Shown here piece by piece: positions 1 to 5,789 of a stretch of DNA of 7,585 bases. The notes beneath the pieces are model-generated. The model ran no database searches, was not told where the DNA came from, and saw nothing but the letters and a program-made list of their open reading frames with translations. The number at the start of each line of letters is the position of its first letter. Position 1 is the first letter of the stretch. The stretch is taken from the NCBI GenBank assembly GCA_964637725.1, contig CAZWXH010000087.1, forward strand, positions 1 through 7,585. Reading direction: 5' to 3'. A program made the translations under genes and the position numbers. Origin of the DNA: CAZWXH01 sp964637725. GTDB taxonomy: Bacteria > Bacillota_I > Bacilli_A > Erysipelotrichales > Coprobacillaceae.

Positions 1-10
1 AATGACAACA

Positions 11-16
11 AGGAGG
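11..16 (+). promoter_or_regulatory. Shine-Dalgarno site that fixes the start of the first permease
   Basis: AGGAGG lies 6 nt before the ATG at 23. It argues against the in-frame ATG at 2, which would place the site inside the coding region. A TGA at 3-5 could be the stop codon of a preceding gene of the same operon, but too little sequence is present to say. Confidence 0.8.
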
Positions 17-22
17 AATTTT

Positions 23-865
23 ATGAAAAACATGAAAGCTTTATGGTTTGCTTTTTTAAATAAAGAAAAAATCGTCATTTTATCTATTATATTTATCCTT
101 ATTAATATAAGTATCTTTGTCGTATTTAAAGGATCAATTACTTCTCAAAGTGGTTATATAGACCAATACCCTAATGCTGGTTTAGAATTCTACTATAGTT
201 TATTTTGTGTTGGTATTAATCCCTTTCTCTTTATGTTAATGATGTTACTAATTCCCAATATTATAAGCTATGACTTTTTAAACTACCAACAAAGTCATGC
301 ATCTTATTTTATTGAAACAAGAATCACTAAGAAAAAATATTATATTGATGCCTTTATTAAAAATATAATTCTCAGTTTTCTTATGAGTCTTATCATGTTT
401 GTGATTATTGCATTCATTATCCACTTCTTTTATGCTCCCATTTTATTTAATACAACTATCTACCCAGAACTATACTATGCCAAAACTCAAATTCTCTTTT
501 CTCATGAGATTCTCAATCTTATCGTATTTATTATATTATCCGCTTTAGGCTATGCCTTAATATCATCTCTTATCTTTTCTTTACAAGTTCTTATTTCTAA
601 TAAATATATATATCGTTGTTTCGGTGTCATCTTTGGCATATTACTTGTTTTAATACCAGCATTAATTCAAGGTTACTTACCATCTCCCGACCTCGCTTTT
701 GTTTTCCAAATCAACAACATCGTTGCTTTAGGAATGGAAAATGTCCGTGCTAATCCTTTTGGCTTATCACACATCGCCCTTTATAGCCTTTGTTTTATTC
801 TATACAGTTTCATTAGCTATGGCTGTTATCAAGGACTTTTGAAATGGAGACAATACTATGATTAA
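23..865 (+). CDS. ABC-2-like transporter permease, six membrane helices
   Basis: This is a 280-residue integral membrane protein, probably a transmembrane subunit of the ABC transporter whose ATPase is encoded at 1367-1975. Hydrophobic stretches at about residues 17-35, 66-83, 113-137, 164-190, 198-216 and 250-268 predict six helices, the usual count for ABC-2 permeases. After helix 2 there is a basic loop with R100-I-T-K-K-K105-Y-Y. The same R-[IL]-x3-K-x-[YF] pattern occurs in the two smaller membrane proteins of the operon, and the loop could contact the ATPase. The start at 23 is chosen because of the AGGAGG at 11-16. The end overlaps the next gene by 8 nt, so the two are probably translationally coupled. 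No promoter is visible, since the operon begins left of the window. Transport function is inferred from topology and neighbours; the substrate is unknown. Lantibiotic/bacitracin-type peptide export is one possibility. Confidence 0.75.
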   Translation: MKNMKALWFAFLNKEKIVILSIIFILINISIFVVFKGSITSQSGYIDQYPNAGLEFYYSLFCVGINPFLFMLMMLLIPNIISYDFLNYQQSHASYFIETRITKKKYYIDAFIKNIILSFLMSLIMFVIIAFIIHFFYAPILFNTTIYPELYYAKTQILFSHEILNLIVFIILSALGYALISSLIFSLQVLISNKYIYRCFGVIFGILLVLIPALIQGYLPSPDLAFVFQINNIVALGMENVRANPFGLSHIALYSLCFILYSFISYGCYQGLLKWRQYYD

Positions 866-1355
866 ATCATTTTATCGCTTAATTGATAAAAAAGCTCTAA
901 TTCTATTACTCCTTATTCTCATTGCCTCACCTACCTTGGCAGGCAAAAATACATATACAGTTTGTTTGATATACTCTCACTATATTACTGTCTATTTAAA
1001 CAATATCTATCTTTTATGTTTATATCAATATATCTATCGCTTAAATAGTCTCCAAAACTTTTTTATCACAAGAATTGGCGAAGATAAATTCTATCTCTAT
1101 TCCTATATAACCTTAATAACTTCTGGTCTCTTATTTAATATCATTATCTATATCAGTTATTATTTCTTCTTTGGACCTATTCCTTATGAGTTTTTAAGCT
1201 TAACTGTATTTTTTATGATTCTTAATGTAATTATAAATGGAATTGAAAATTCCATTATCTATTTACAATTAGGTCATAAGAAAAATTTCATTTATTTAGC
1301 AATTCCTATTCTTATTAATTTTATGTTTCATATTATTTTTACCCAATTTATCTAA
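858..1355 (+). CDS. Small polytopic membrane protein, probable ABC transporter subunit
   Basis: This 165-residue, very hydrophobic protein has likely membrane segments near residues 13-28, 43-60, 80-104, 110-136 and 143-163. I do not recognise a named family. Its motif R72-I-G-E-D-K77-F-Y matches, without gaps, the pattern in the permease upstream (R100 to Y107) and in the small protein downstream (R71 to F78). The most likely reading is a reduced ABC-2-like permease that partners the ATPase at 1367-1975. The ATG at 858 lies inside the end of the previous gene (8-nt overlap), with GGAGA at 846-850 placed 7 nt upstream, so coupled translation is expected. At about 60 percent of the length of the first permease it might be seen as a truncation. 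However, its own ribosome site and its motif argue for a functional half-size subunit. Confidence 0.65.
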   Translation: MIKSFYRLIDKKALILLLLILIASPTLAGKNTYTVCLIYSHYITVYLNNIYLLCLYQYIYRLNSLQNFFITRIGEDKFYLYSYITLITSGLLFNIIIYISYYFFFGPIPYEFLSLTVFFMILNVIINGIENSIIYLQLGHKKNFIYLAIPILINFMFHIIFTQFI

Positions 1356-1366
1356 AGGAGAACATT

Positions 1367-1975
1367 ATGTTAGAAATTAAAAAACTAAACAAATCATTTC
1401 ATAAAACAATCGTCTTAGAACAATTAGATTTAAAAGTAGAAGATGGTGATCTTATCTATATTCATGGTATTAATGGTTCTGGTAAATCAACTCTTTTTAA
1501 AATCATTTGTAATATATTAACACAAGATGCAGGTGAACTTATCTTAAAGGATAATACTTCCATTGGGGCATTGATTGAAAACCCCGGTTTTCTTGAAAAT
1601 GAAACTCTCCAGAAGAATCTTCATTTCCTTGCCTCATTAAATAATCACTATAATGAAGATGTCATTAAAGACTTATGTCAACAATTTCAACTTGATTTCT
1701 TTAATAAAAATAAACTAAAAACTTATTCATTGGGAATGAGACAAAAAGCAGGAATTATTCAAGCCATTATGGAAAACCAAGACTTTATTTTATTAGATGA
1801 ACCAACAAGAGGATTAGATCAAGAATCAGTTGATACTTTTTGTTCATTAATTAATGAATTAAACAAAAAAGGAAAAACTATTATTATTGCGGCTCATGAT
1901 TATCAAGAAGATATTCACTATAATAAAATTTATCATTTAAAACAAGGAAAACTCACTCAAGATGAAAACCATTAA
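1367..1975 (+). CDS. ABC transporter ATP-binding protein, BcrA/LanF-like
   Basis: This 202-residue cytoplasmic ATPase powers the transporter formed with the neighbouring membrane proteins. Motifs in order are Walker A GINGSGKST (34-42), an E-loop region LIENPGF (69-75) where most ABC proteins have a Q-loop glutamine, signature SLGMRQK (121-127), Walker B ILLDEP (141-146) with catalytic E145, D-loop GLD (149-151) and switch H177. All catalytic elements are intact. The E-loop and the S-x-G-M-R-Q signature are typical of the bacitracin/lantibiotic resistance subfamily (BcrA, LanF). That gives a hint, not proof, of a peptide or cell-envelope-active substrate. AAAGGAG at 1354-1360 overlaps the stop of the preceding gene and is 6 nt from the ATG. 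The protein lacks the C-terminal extension of roughly 100 residues found in many BcrA-type proteins, so it is a minimal NBD. Its end overlaps the next gene by 14 nt. Confidence 0.92.
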   Translation: MLEIKKLNKSFHKTIVLEQLDLKVEDGDLIYIHGINGSGKSTLFKIICNILTQDAGELILKDNTSIGALIENPGFLENETLQKNLHFLASLNNHYNEDVIKDLCQQFQLDFFNKNKLKTYSLGMRQKAGIIQAIMENQDFILLDEPTRGLDQESVDTFCSLINELNKKGKTIIIAAHDYQEDIHYNKIYHLKQGKLTQDENH

Positions 1976-2408
1976 GTATGGTTTTTTCTATATCTGTATT
2001 ATTCTTTCGTTAATGACACTCTATGATTGTTCAACAATTATTCGTATCTTATTTCAATACACAATATTTGACTTAAGATACTTCTTATTTATTTTAATTC
2101 AGTTTTACTGGATGAGTATTCTCTTTGATATACTTTATCAATATATAGTTTTATATCAATATATACGCATACGCCTCACGCAACAAAAATGTTTCATTAT
2201 CTTTTTCAAAAGATATTGTCTCTATTGTTTGTTTTATCTTGTTATGCATATCCCTATTATTAATATTGCTTATCCTCTTATTTTTCTAAACTTATTGATT
2301 CACACACTCTGCTTTATCATTGCATTATCATTTAAAAAAATATGGAATTACAGTTATGTTTTACTCATTATGAGTAATGTTATTATTCATCTTTTCATAA
2401 CTATTTAA
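1962..2408 (+). CDS. Small polytopic membrane protein, last gene of the ABC operon
   Basis: This 148-residue membrane protein is unusually rich in Ile, Leu, Tyr, Phe and Cys, with hydrophobic segments near 5-22, 39-64, 85-104, 106-124 and 129-147. No named family is recognised. It carries R71-L-T-Q-Q-K76-C-F, the same loop motif as the two other membrane proteins of the operon, and a tandem LYQYI hexapeptide (58-69) that also occurs once in the protein at 858-1355. I infer that it is a diverged, half-size ABC permease or accessory subunit. The ATG lies inside the end of the ATPase gene (14-nt overlap). The nearest ribosome-site-like sequence is AAGGAAA at 1944-1950, somewhat distant, so coupling to ATPase translation may matter. 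A start at M18 is possible but would remove the first helix. The operon terminates just downstream at 2412-2429. Confidence 0.62.
   Translation: MKTIKYGFFYICIILSLMTLYDCSTIIRILFQYTIFDLRYFLFILIQFYWMSILFDILYQYIVLYQYIRIRLTQQKCFIIFFKRYCLYCLFYLVMHIPIINIAYPLIFLNLLIHTLCFIIALSFKKIWNYSYVLLIMSNVIIHLFITI
2133..2168 (+). repeat. Tandem 18-bp repeat coding for LYQYI-x twice
   Basis: Two consecutive 18-nt units code for LYQYIV and LYQYIR (residues 58-69 of the small membrane protein). They share the 12-mer TATCAATATATA at 2136-2147 and 2154-2165. A 14-mer, TTATATCAATATAT at 2151-2164, recurs at 1020-1033 in the gene for the other small membrane protein, where it also encodes LYQYI. Confidence 0.8.
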
Positions 2409-2411
2409 TAA

Positions 2412-2429
2412 GGCACCTATTCAGGTGCC
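2412..2429. terminator. Hairpin between convergent genes, probable bidirectional terminator
   Basis: GGCACCT (2412-2418) pairs perfectly with AGGTGCC (2423-2429) around the 4-nt loop ATTC. It lies 3 nt after the stop of the ABC operon and contains the stop codon (2417-2419) of the minus-strand hydrolase gene. The flanks are AT-rich but have no long uridine tract on either strand (the minus strand gives TTATT), so termination may be only partly efficient. Confidence 0.6.
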
Positions 2430-3349
2430 CATGCATATTTATCGATAAATCGAAAAACTGTTTGATAATATAAATCTGGATCAACACTACAACTGTTTGT
2501 GTGGGTTGCATTTTTAATGACTAATTTTTCTTTTTCGCAAGTTGCAGCATTGTAGAGTTGATCTAACATTTCATAGGGAACGAATTCATCTTTGTCACCA
2601 TGAATAAACAACATTGGTGTTTGACTTTTTTTAACTTGTTCAATAGGTTTATTATCTTCTAAAAAATATCCTGCTCGCATCTTTGTGACAACACTAGCAA
2701 TATGTAAAGAGATTTCACTTTTTAAATAATCCATATCAAGTTGCTTTTGAAATACTTCCCAAACATTAGTATAACCACAATCTTCTATAATTGCCTTCAC
2801 TTGTGTAGGAAGCATCTCACCAGCGACATTCATAACAGTAGCGCCACCCATAGAAACACCATATAAAACTATTGAGGCATTTTTATCCTGTTTTATAATT
2901 GAATCTATCCATAACAAGACATCTAAACGATCATCCCAGCCCATTCCTATATAATCACCCTCACTTAATCCATGTCCCCTTAAATCAGGAATAAGTAAGT
3001 TATAACCTTGTTTATACATCTTTTTAATAGGGGCAATCAAACTGGCACCATCAGAACGATAACCATGAACCATAATCACATATATCGAACTCTCTTGTTG
3101 AATAGAATAACCTCGCAAATTAATATTATCATGACTCATTATACTCACTTCTTCACCCATATCATCTAACCATTGTCTTGACTCCTGGGCAACTTCTTCG
3201 TTGATTTGTATAACATCTACAATACTACGATTCGCATGAGGGTTAAGAGTATAGTCATATAAATAATTTCCAATATAAAGAGAAATACCACTGACTATTA
3301 AAAAACCTATTAATAAAATCACAATAAGTACTTTTATGACTTTCTTCAT
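2417..3349 (-). CDS. Membrane-anchored alpha/beta hydrolase (YqkD/BEM46-like)
   Basis: This 310-residue serine hydrolase has an N-terminal hydrophobic anchor (about residues 5-25, preceded by MKKVIK), so the catalytic domain probably faces the outside of the membrane. Sequence landmarks are the oxyanion-hole segment HGYRSDG (95-101), DLRGHGLSEG (122-131), the nucleophile elbow G164-V-S166-M-G168, the acid in HGDKDEFVP (D254) and the base in ATHT (H283). A complete Ser-Asp-His triad is therefore visible. Length and architecture fit COG1073-type proteins such as B. subtilis YqkD. Esterase or acyl-hydrolase activity is likely, but the substrate is unknown. The start is supported by GAAAGGA (plus-strand positions 3359-3365), 9 nt upstream. 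The gene is divergent from the flavin-reductase-like gene and shares its short upstream region. Its last codons form half of a terminator hairpin. Confidence 0.88.
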   Translation of the reverse strand: MKKVIKVLIVILLIGFLIVSGISLYIGNYLYDYTLNPHANRSIVDVIQINEEVAQESRQWLDDMGEEVSIMSHDNINLRGYSIQQESSIYVIMVHGYRSDGASLIAPIKKMYKQGYNLLIPDLRGHGLSEGDYIGMGWDDRLDVLLWIDSIIKQDKNASIVLYGVSMGGATVMNVAGEMLPTQVKAIIEDCGYTNVWEVFQKQLDMDYLKSEISLHIASVVTKMRAGYFLEDNKPIEQVKKSQTPMLFIHGDKDEFVPYEMLDQLYNAATCEKEKLVIKNATHTNSCSVDPDLYYQTVFRFIDKYAWAPE

Positions 3350-3385
3350 TTCTCTTTATCCTTTCTTAATCTCATGCATATAATA

Positions 3386-3394
3386 TGTTATAAT
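3386..3394 (+). promoter_or_regulatory. Extended -10 promoter element of the flavin-reductase-like gene
   Basis: TGTTATAAT is an exact TGn-TATAAT extended -10 element. It would start transcription near 3401, just ahead of the ribosome site AAGGAGG (3402-3408). A second TATAAT at 3379-3384 is an alternative that gives a leader about 10 nt longer. No convincing TTGACA -35 box precedes either, which is tolerable for extended -10 promoters. Confidence 0.5.
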
Positions 3395-3402
3395 ATATAA
3401 CA
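3386..3402. promoter_or_regulatory. 17-bp palindrome, candidate operator in the divergent promoter region
   Basis: TGTTATA (3386-3392) and TATAACA (3396-3402) are perfect inverted 7-bp arms around ATA. The palindrome covers the extended -10 box and the likely start site of the plus-strand gene. It would also lie near the -35 region of the minus-strand hydrolase gene. A dimeric repressor bound here could control both genes. The site is entirely AT-rich except for two G/C pairs, so chance is not excluded. Confidence 0.4.
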
Positions 3403-3417
3403 AGGAGGAATTTTGCA

Positions 3418-3924
3418 ATGACTTTTAAACAAATTAATATACAAGATCTAGACATAAATCCATTTACTTCAATAGGAAAAGACTGGATGCTTATCACTGC
3501 TGGTGATAACAAGCAAGTCAATACAATGACTGCTTCATGGGGTGGTGTCGGTGTTTTATGGGGTGAAGATGTAATTACGGCTTATATCCGTCCGCAACGC
3601 TATACAAAACAATTTGTAGACAATCAAGACTGTTTCTCACTATCTTTCTTCAATGGTGAATATAAAAAAGAATTAGGTGTCCTTGGACGTGTTTCAGGGA
3701 AAGATACAAACAAAATAAAAGATGTTGATTTTCATATCACATATCTTGATAATGTCCCTACATTTGAAGAAGCATCACTCGTTTTTATTGTTGAAAAAAT
3801 ATATGAAGATGAAATCAAACCTGAATTATTCAAAGATAATGCAATCTCAGAAAAATGGTATCCAATAAAAGATTATCATACTTTCTATATTGCAAAAATA
3901 AAAAGCATTTATAAAAAAATATAA
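3418..3924 (+). CDS. Flavin reductase-like FMN-binding protein
   Basis: This 168-residue cytoplasmic protein belongs to the flavin reductase/flavoredoxin-like split-barrel family (Pfam Flavin_Reduct type). Characteristic segments are VNTMTASWGGVG (34-45), the strand and turn ITAYIRPQRYTKQF (53-66), FSLSFF (73-78) and VSGKDTNKI (92-100), which together form the flavin pocket in relatives. Such proteins bind FMN and transfer electrons to or from flavin, often with NAD(P)H, but the partner here is unknown. AAGGAGG at 3402-3408 lies 9 nt before the ATG. The gene is monocistronic: it is divergent from the hydrolase and convergent with the ABC-F gene. The palindrome over its promoter suggests regulation, perhaps by a redox- or xenobiotic-responsive repressor, which is inference only. 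The length is typical of the single-domain members. Confidence 0.88.
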   Translation: MTFKQINIQDLDINPFTSIGKDWMLITAGDNKQVNTMTASWGGVGVLWGEDVITAYIRPQRYTKQFVDNQDCFSLSFFNGEYKKELGVLGRVSGKDTNKIKDVDFHITYLDNVPTFEEASLVFIVEKIYEDEIKPELFKDNAISEKWYPIKDYHTFYIAKIKSIYKKI

Positions 3925-4005
3925 AACAAAAACACATTATTTATTTTAACCAAAATAAAATGATATAGACATATAACATAATTTGGTATTCATGAATTAT
4001 CAATC

Positions 4006-4040
4006 AAAAAACGAAAGGATTTATTTTCCTTCCGTTTTTT
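4006..4040. terminator. Strong intrinsic terminator shared by convergent genes
   Basis: The arms AAAAAACGAAAGGA (4006-4019) and TCCTTCCGTTTTTT (4027-4040) flank a 7-nt loop. There is one mismatch in plus-strand RNA (A-C), which becomes a G-U pair in minus-strand RNA, so the minus orientation is fully paired. Both orientations end in six uridines. It ends the ABC-F gene, whose stop codon (4021-4023) lies in the loop, and can also end the flavin-reductase-like transcript. Confidence 0.85.
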
Positions 4041-5622
4041 CTTTATATTCTAGATACTCATCATATGTTCCCACACGATCAAGACATCCATTATCATTAA
4101 ATTCAATAACACGAGTTGCTACTGTTTGAACAAATTGATGGTCATGAGATGCAAAGAAAATATTCTCTTTAAATCTCATTAATCCTTCATTTAATGCTTG
4201 AATAGATTCCAAATCAAGATGGTTTGTTGGCTCATCTAAAACAATAACATTACTAGATGCCATCATCATTTTTGCTAACATACATCTTACTTTTTCTCCC
4301 CCTGATAAGACATTCGCTTTCTTAAGCGCTTCTTCTCCTGAGAATAAAACACGACCTAGCCAACCTCTTAAATCTTGTTCATAAGCATCTTCAGCAGCAT
4401 ATTGTCTTAACCATTCTACAAGCGTTAATTCACTCTCAAAATATTCATTATTATCTTTTGGGAAATATGATCTTGAAGTTGTAACACCCCATTGGAACGT
4501 TCCTTCAAAATCAGTGATTTCACCCATAATAATCTTAAAGAAACTTGTAACAGCTAATTCATTATCAGATAAAAATACCGTTTTATCATTAGGCATAATA
4601 GAGAAAGACACATTATTTAAAATCTTTTCTCCATTAACTTCATAAGTTAATCCTTCAACATTTAAAACAATATTTCCAACTTCTCTATCTGGCGTAAAGC
4701 CAATAAAAGGATATCTTCTTAAAGATGGTCTAATATCAGCAACTTCTAAGTTATCTAAAAGTTTCTTTCTAGATGTTGCTTGTTTTGCTTTTGAAGCATT
4801 CGCACTAAAACGAGCAATAAATTCTTCTAACTCTTTCTTTTTAGCTTCAGCCTTTTTATTAATATCTTTTGCTTGTTGTAATAACATTTGTGAGTATTCA
4901 TACCAGAAATCATAGTTTCCAACATATAATTGAACTTTACTAAAATCAATATCAGCAATATGAGTACAAACTTTATTTAAGAAATGTCTATCATGTGAAA
5001 CCACAATAACAGTATTAGGAAAGTTTAATAAAAAGTTTTCTAACCAAGTAATACTTTTAATATCAAGATGGTTTGTCGGTTCGTCTAAAAGGAGAATATC
5101 AGGATTTCCAAATAAAGCTTGCGCTAATAAAACTTTAATCTTTTGTTGATCCCCTAATTCTTTCATTAAAGAATGATGAAATTCAGTTGTAACACCTAAT
5201 CCATTTAATAAGATTTCCGCATCAGTTTCAGCGTTCCATCCATCCATCTCTAAGAATTCACCTTCAAGATCAGCGAGTTCTAATCCATCTTCATCATTAA
5301 AATCAGCCTTAGCATATAAGACTTCTTTTCTTTCCATGATTTCATATAATCTTTTATTACCCATCATAACTGTTTTTAAAACATCTTGATCATCAAAAGC
5401 GAAATGATCTTGTTTTAAAACGGACATTCTTTGTCCAGCTGTAATGACAACATCCCCTTTATTAGGTTCAATTTCACCTGATAATATTTTTAAAAATGTA
5501 GATTTTCCAGCTCCATTTGCACCAATAATTCCATAACAATTTCCTTCCGTAAATTGTATCGAAACATTTTCAAATAAAACTCTATCTGCATATTGTAATG
5601 AAACATTTTGTGTTGATATCAT
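4021..5622 (-). CDS. ykpA: ABC-F family ATPase, YkpA/YbiT type
   Basis: This 533-residue cytoplasmic protein has two ABC domains and no membrane segments. ABC-F proteins act on the ribosome, in translation control or antibiotic protection. NBD1 has Walker A GANGAGKST (34-42), a degenerate signature LGDQQ (156-160), Walker B ILLLDEPTNHLD (176-187) and switch H210. A charged linker of about residues 243-300 includes RFSANASKAKQATSRKK (271-287), which is strongly conserved in this group. NBD2 has a degenerate P-loop, SDNELAVTS (352-360), without the lysine, then a normal signature LSGGEK (439-444), Walker B VIVLDEPTNHLD (459-470) and H493. From memory, overall sequence and length resemble B. subtilis YkpA and E. 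coli YbiT more than antibiotic-resistance ABC-Fs. GAGGAG at plus-strand 5631-5636 lies 8 nt before the start. The short leader lacks room for the attenuators common upstream of drug-induced ABC-F genes. Confidence 0.93.
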   Translation of the reverse strand: MISTQNVSLQYADRVLFENVSIQFTEGNCYGIIGANGAGKSTFLKILSGEIEPNKGDVVITAGQRMSVLKQDHFAFDDQDVLKTVMMGNKRLYEIMERKEVLYAKADFNDEDGLELADLEGEFLEMDGWNAETDAEILLNGLGVTTEFHHSLMKELGDQQKIKVLLAQALFGNPDILLLDEPTNHLDIKSITWLENFLLNFPNTVIVVSHDRHFLNKVCTHIADIDFSKVQLYVGNYDFWYEYSQMLLQQAKDINKKAEAKKKELEEFIARFSANASKAKQATSRKKLLDNLEVADIRPSLRRYPFIGFTPDREVGNIVLNVEGLTYEVNGEKILNNVSFSIMPNDKTVFLSDNELAVTSFFKIIMGEITDFEGTFQWGVTTSRSYFPKDNNEYFESELTLVEWLRQYAAEDAYEQDLRGWLGRVLFSGEEALKKANVLSGGEKVRCMLAKMMMASSNVIVLDEPTNHLDLESIQALNEGLMRFKENIFFASHDHQFVQTVATRVIEFNDNGCLDRVGTYDEYLEYKEKTEGK

Positions 5623-5651
5623 TTGTATTTCTCCTCTGCATTGTCCTACCT

Positions 5652-5679
5652 ATTATACATGATTATTTATTTATTTCAA
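5652..5679 (-). promoter_or_regulatory. Sigma-A-type promoter of the ABC-F gene
   Basis: Read on the minus strand, TTGAAA (5679-5674) and TATAAT (5657-5652) are separated by 16 nt. Transcription would begin near 5645, giving a leader of only about 23 nt before the ATG at 5622. This suggests constitutive expression without leader-based control. Confidence 0.7.
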
Positions 5680-5740
5680 CTTCTTAAATTTTAATAAATT
5701 TTATAACTAAAAAAAGAAAAACAAAAATAATAAGCGTATA

Positions 5741-5773
5741 TATAAGTAGAGGGTATTTTAGTATTTACTTATA
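5741..5773 (+). promoter_or_regulatory. Inverted repeat just upstream of the ORF6N gene
   Basis: TATAAGTA (5741-5748) and TACTTATA (5766-5773) are perfect 8-bp inverted arms with a 17-nt spacer. The right arm ends 4 nt before AGGAGG (5778-5783). The pair could be an operator for autoregulation or a stem-loop in the mRNA leader controlling ribosome access. No convincing -35/-10 pair for the gene was found nearby; TATAAG at 5741-5746 is only a weak -10 candidate. Confidence 0.4.
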
Positions 5774-5777
5774 AATG

Positions 5778-5783
5778 AGGAGG
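5778..5783 (+). promoter_or_regulatory. Shine-Dalgarno site that fixes the ORF6N gene start
   Basis: AGGAGG lies 6 nt before the ATG at 5790. The in-frame ATG at 5775 runs directly into this site and has no ribosome site of its own, so the start at 5790 is preferred. Confidence 0.85.
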
Positions 5784-5789
5784 AAATAT

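Noticed and set aside
2..22. Upstream in-frame ATG at position 2 for the first permease.
   Set aside because: The strong AGGAGG at 11-16 is correctly placed for the ATG at 23 and would be wasted inside the coding region.
858..2408. The two short membrane-protein genes as pseudogene fragments of full-length permeases.
   Set aside because: Both have ribosome sites or tight overlaps with their neighbours, no internal stops, plausible multi-helix topology and the conserved loop motif. They look like intact coding genes.
3940..3959. Possible hairpin TTTATTTT-AACC-AAAATAAA after the flavin-reductase-like gene.
   Set aside because: The stem is made only of A-T pairs in very AT-rich DNA. The strong hairpin at 4006-4040 explains termination better.
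4021..5622. ABC-F protein as an antibiotic-resistance determinant.
   Set aside because: Sequence features match the YkpA/YbiT type, and the leader is too short for the attenuator usually seen upstream of drug-induced ABC-F resistance genes.
5775..5789. Upstream in-frame ATG at 5775 for the ORF6N protein.
   Set aside because: It overlaps the AGGAGG that serves the ATG at 5790 and has no ribosome site of its own.
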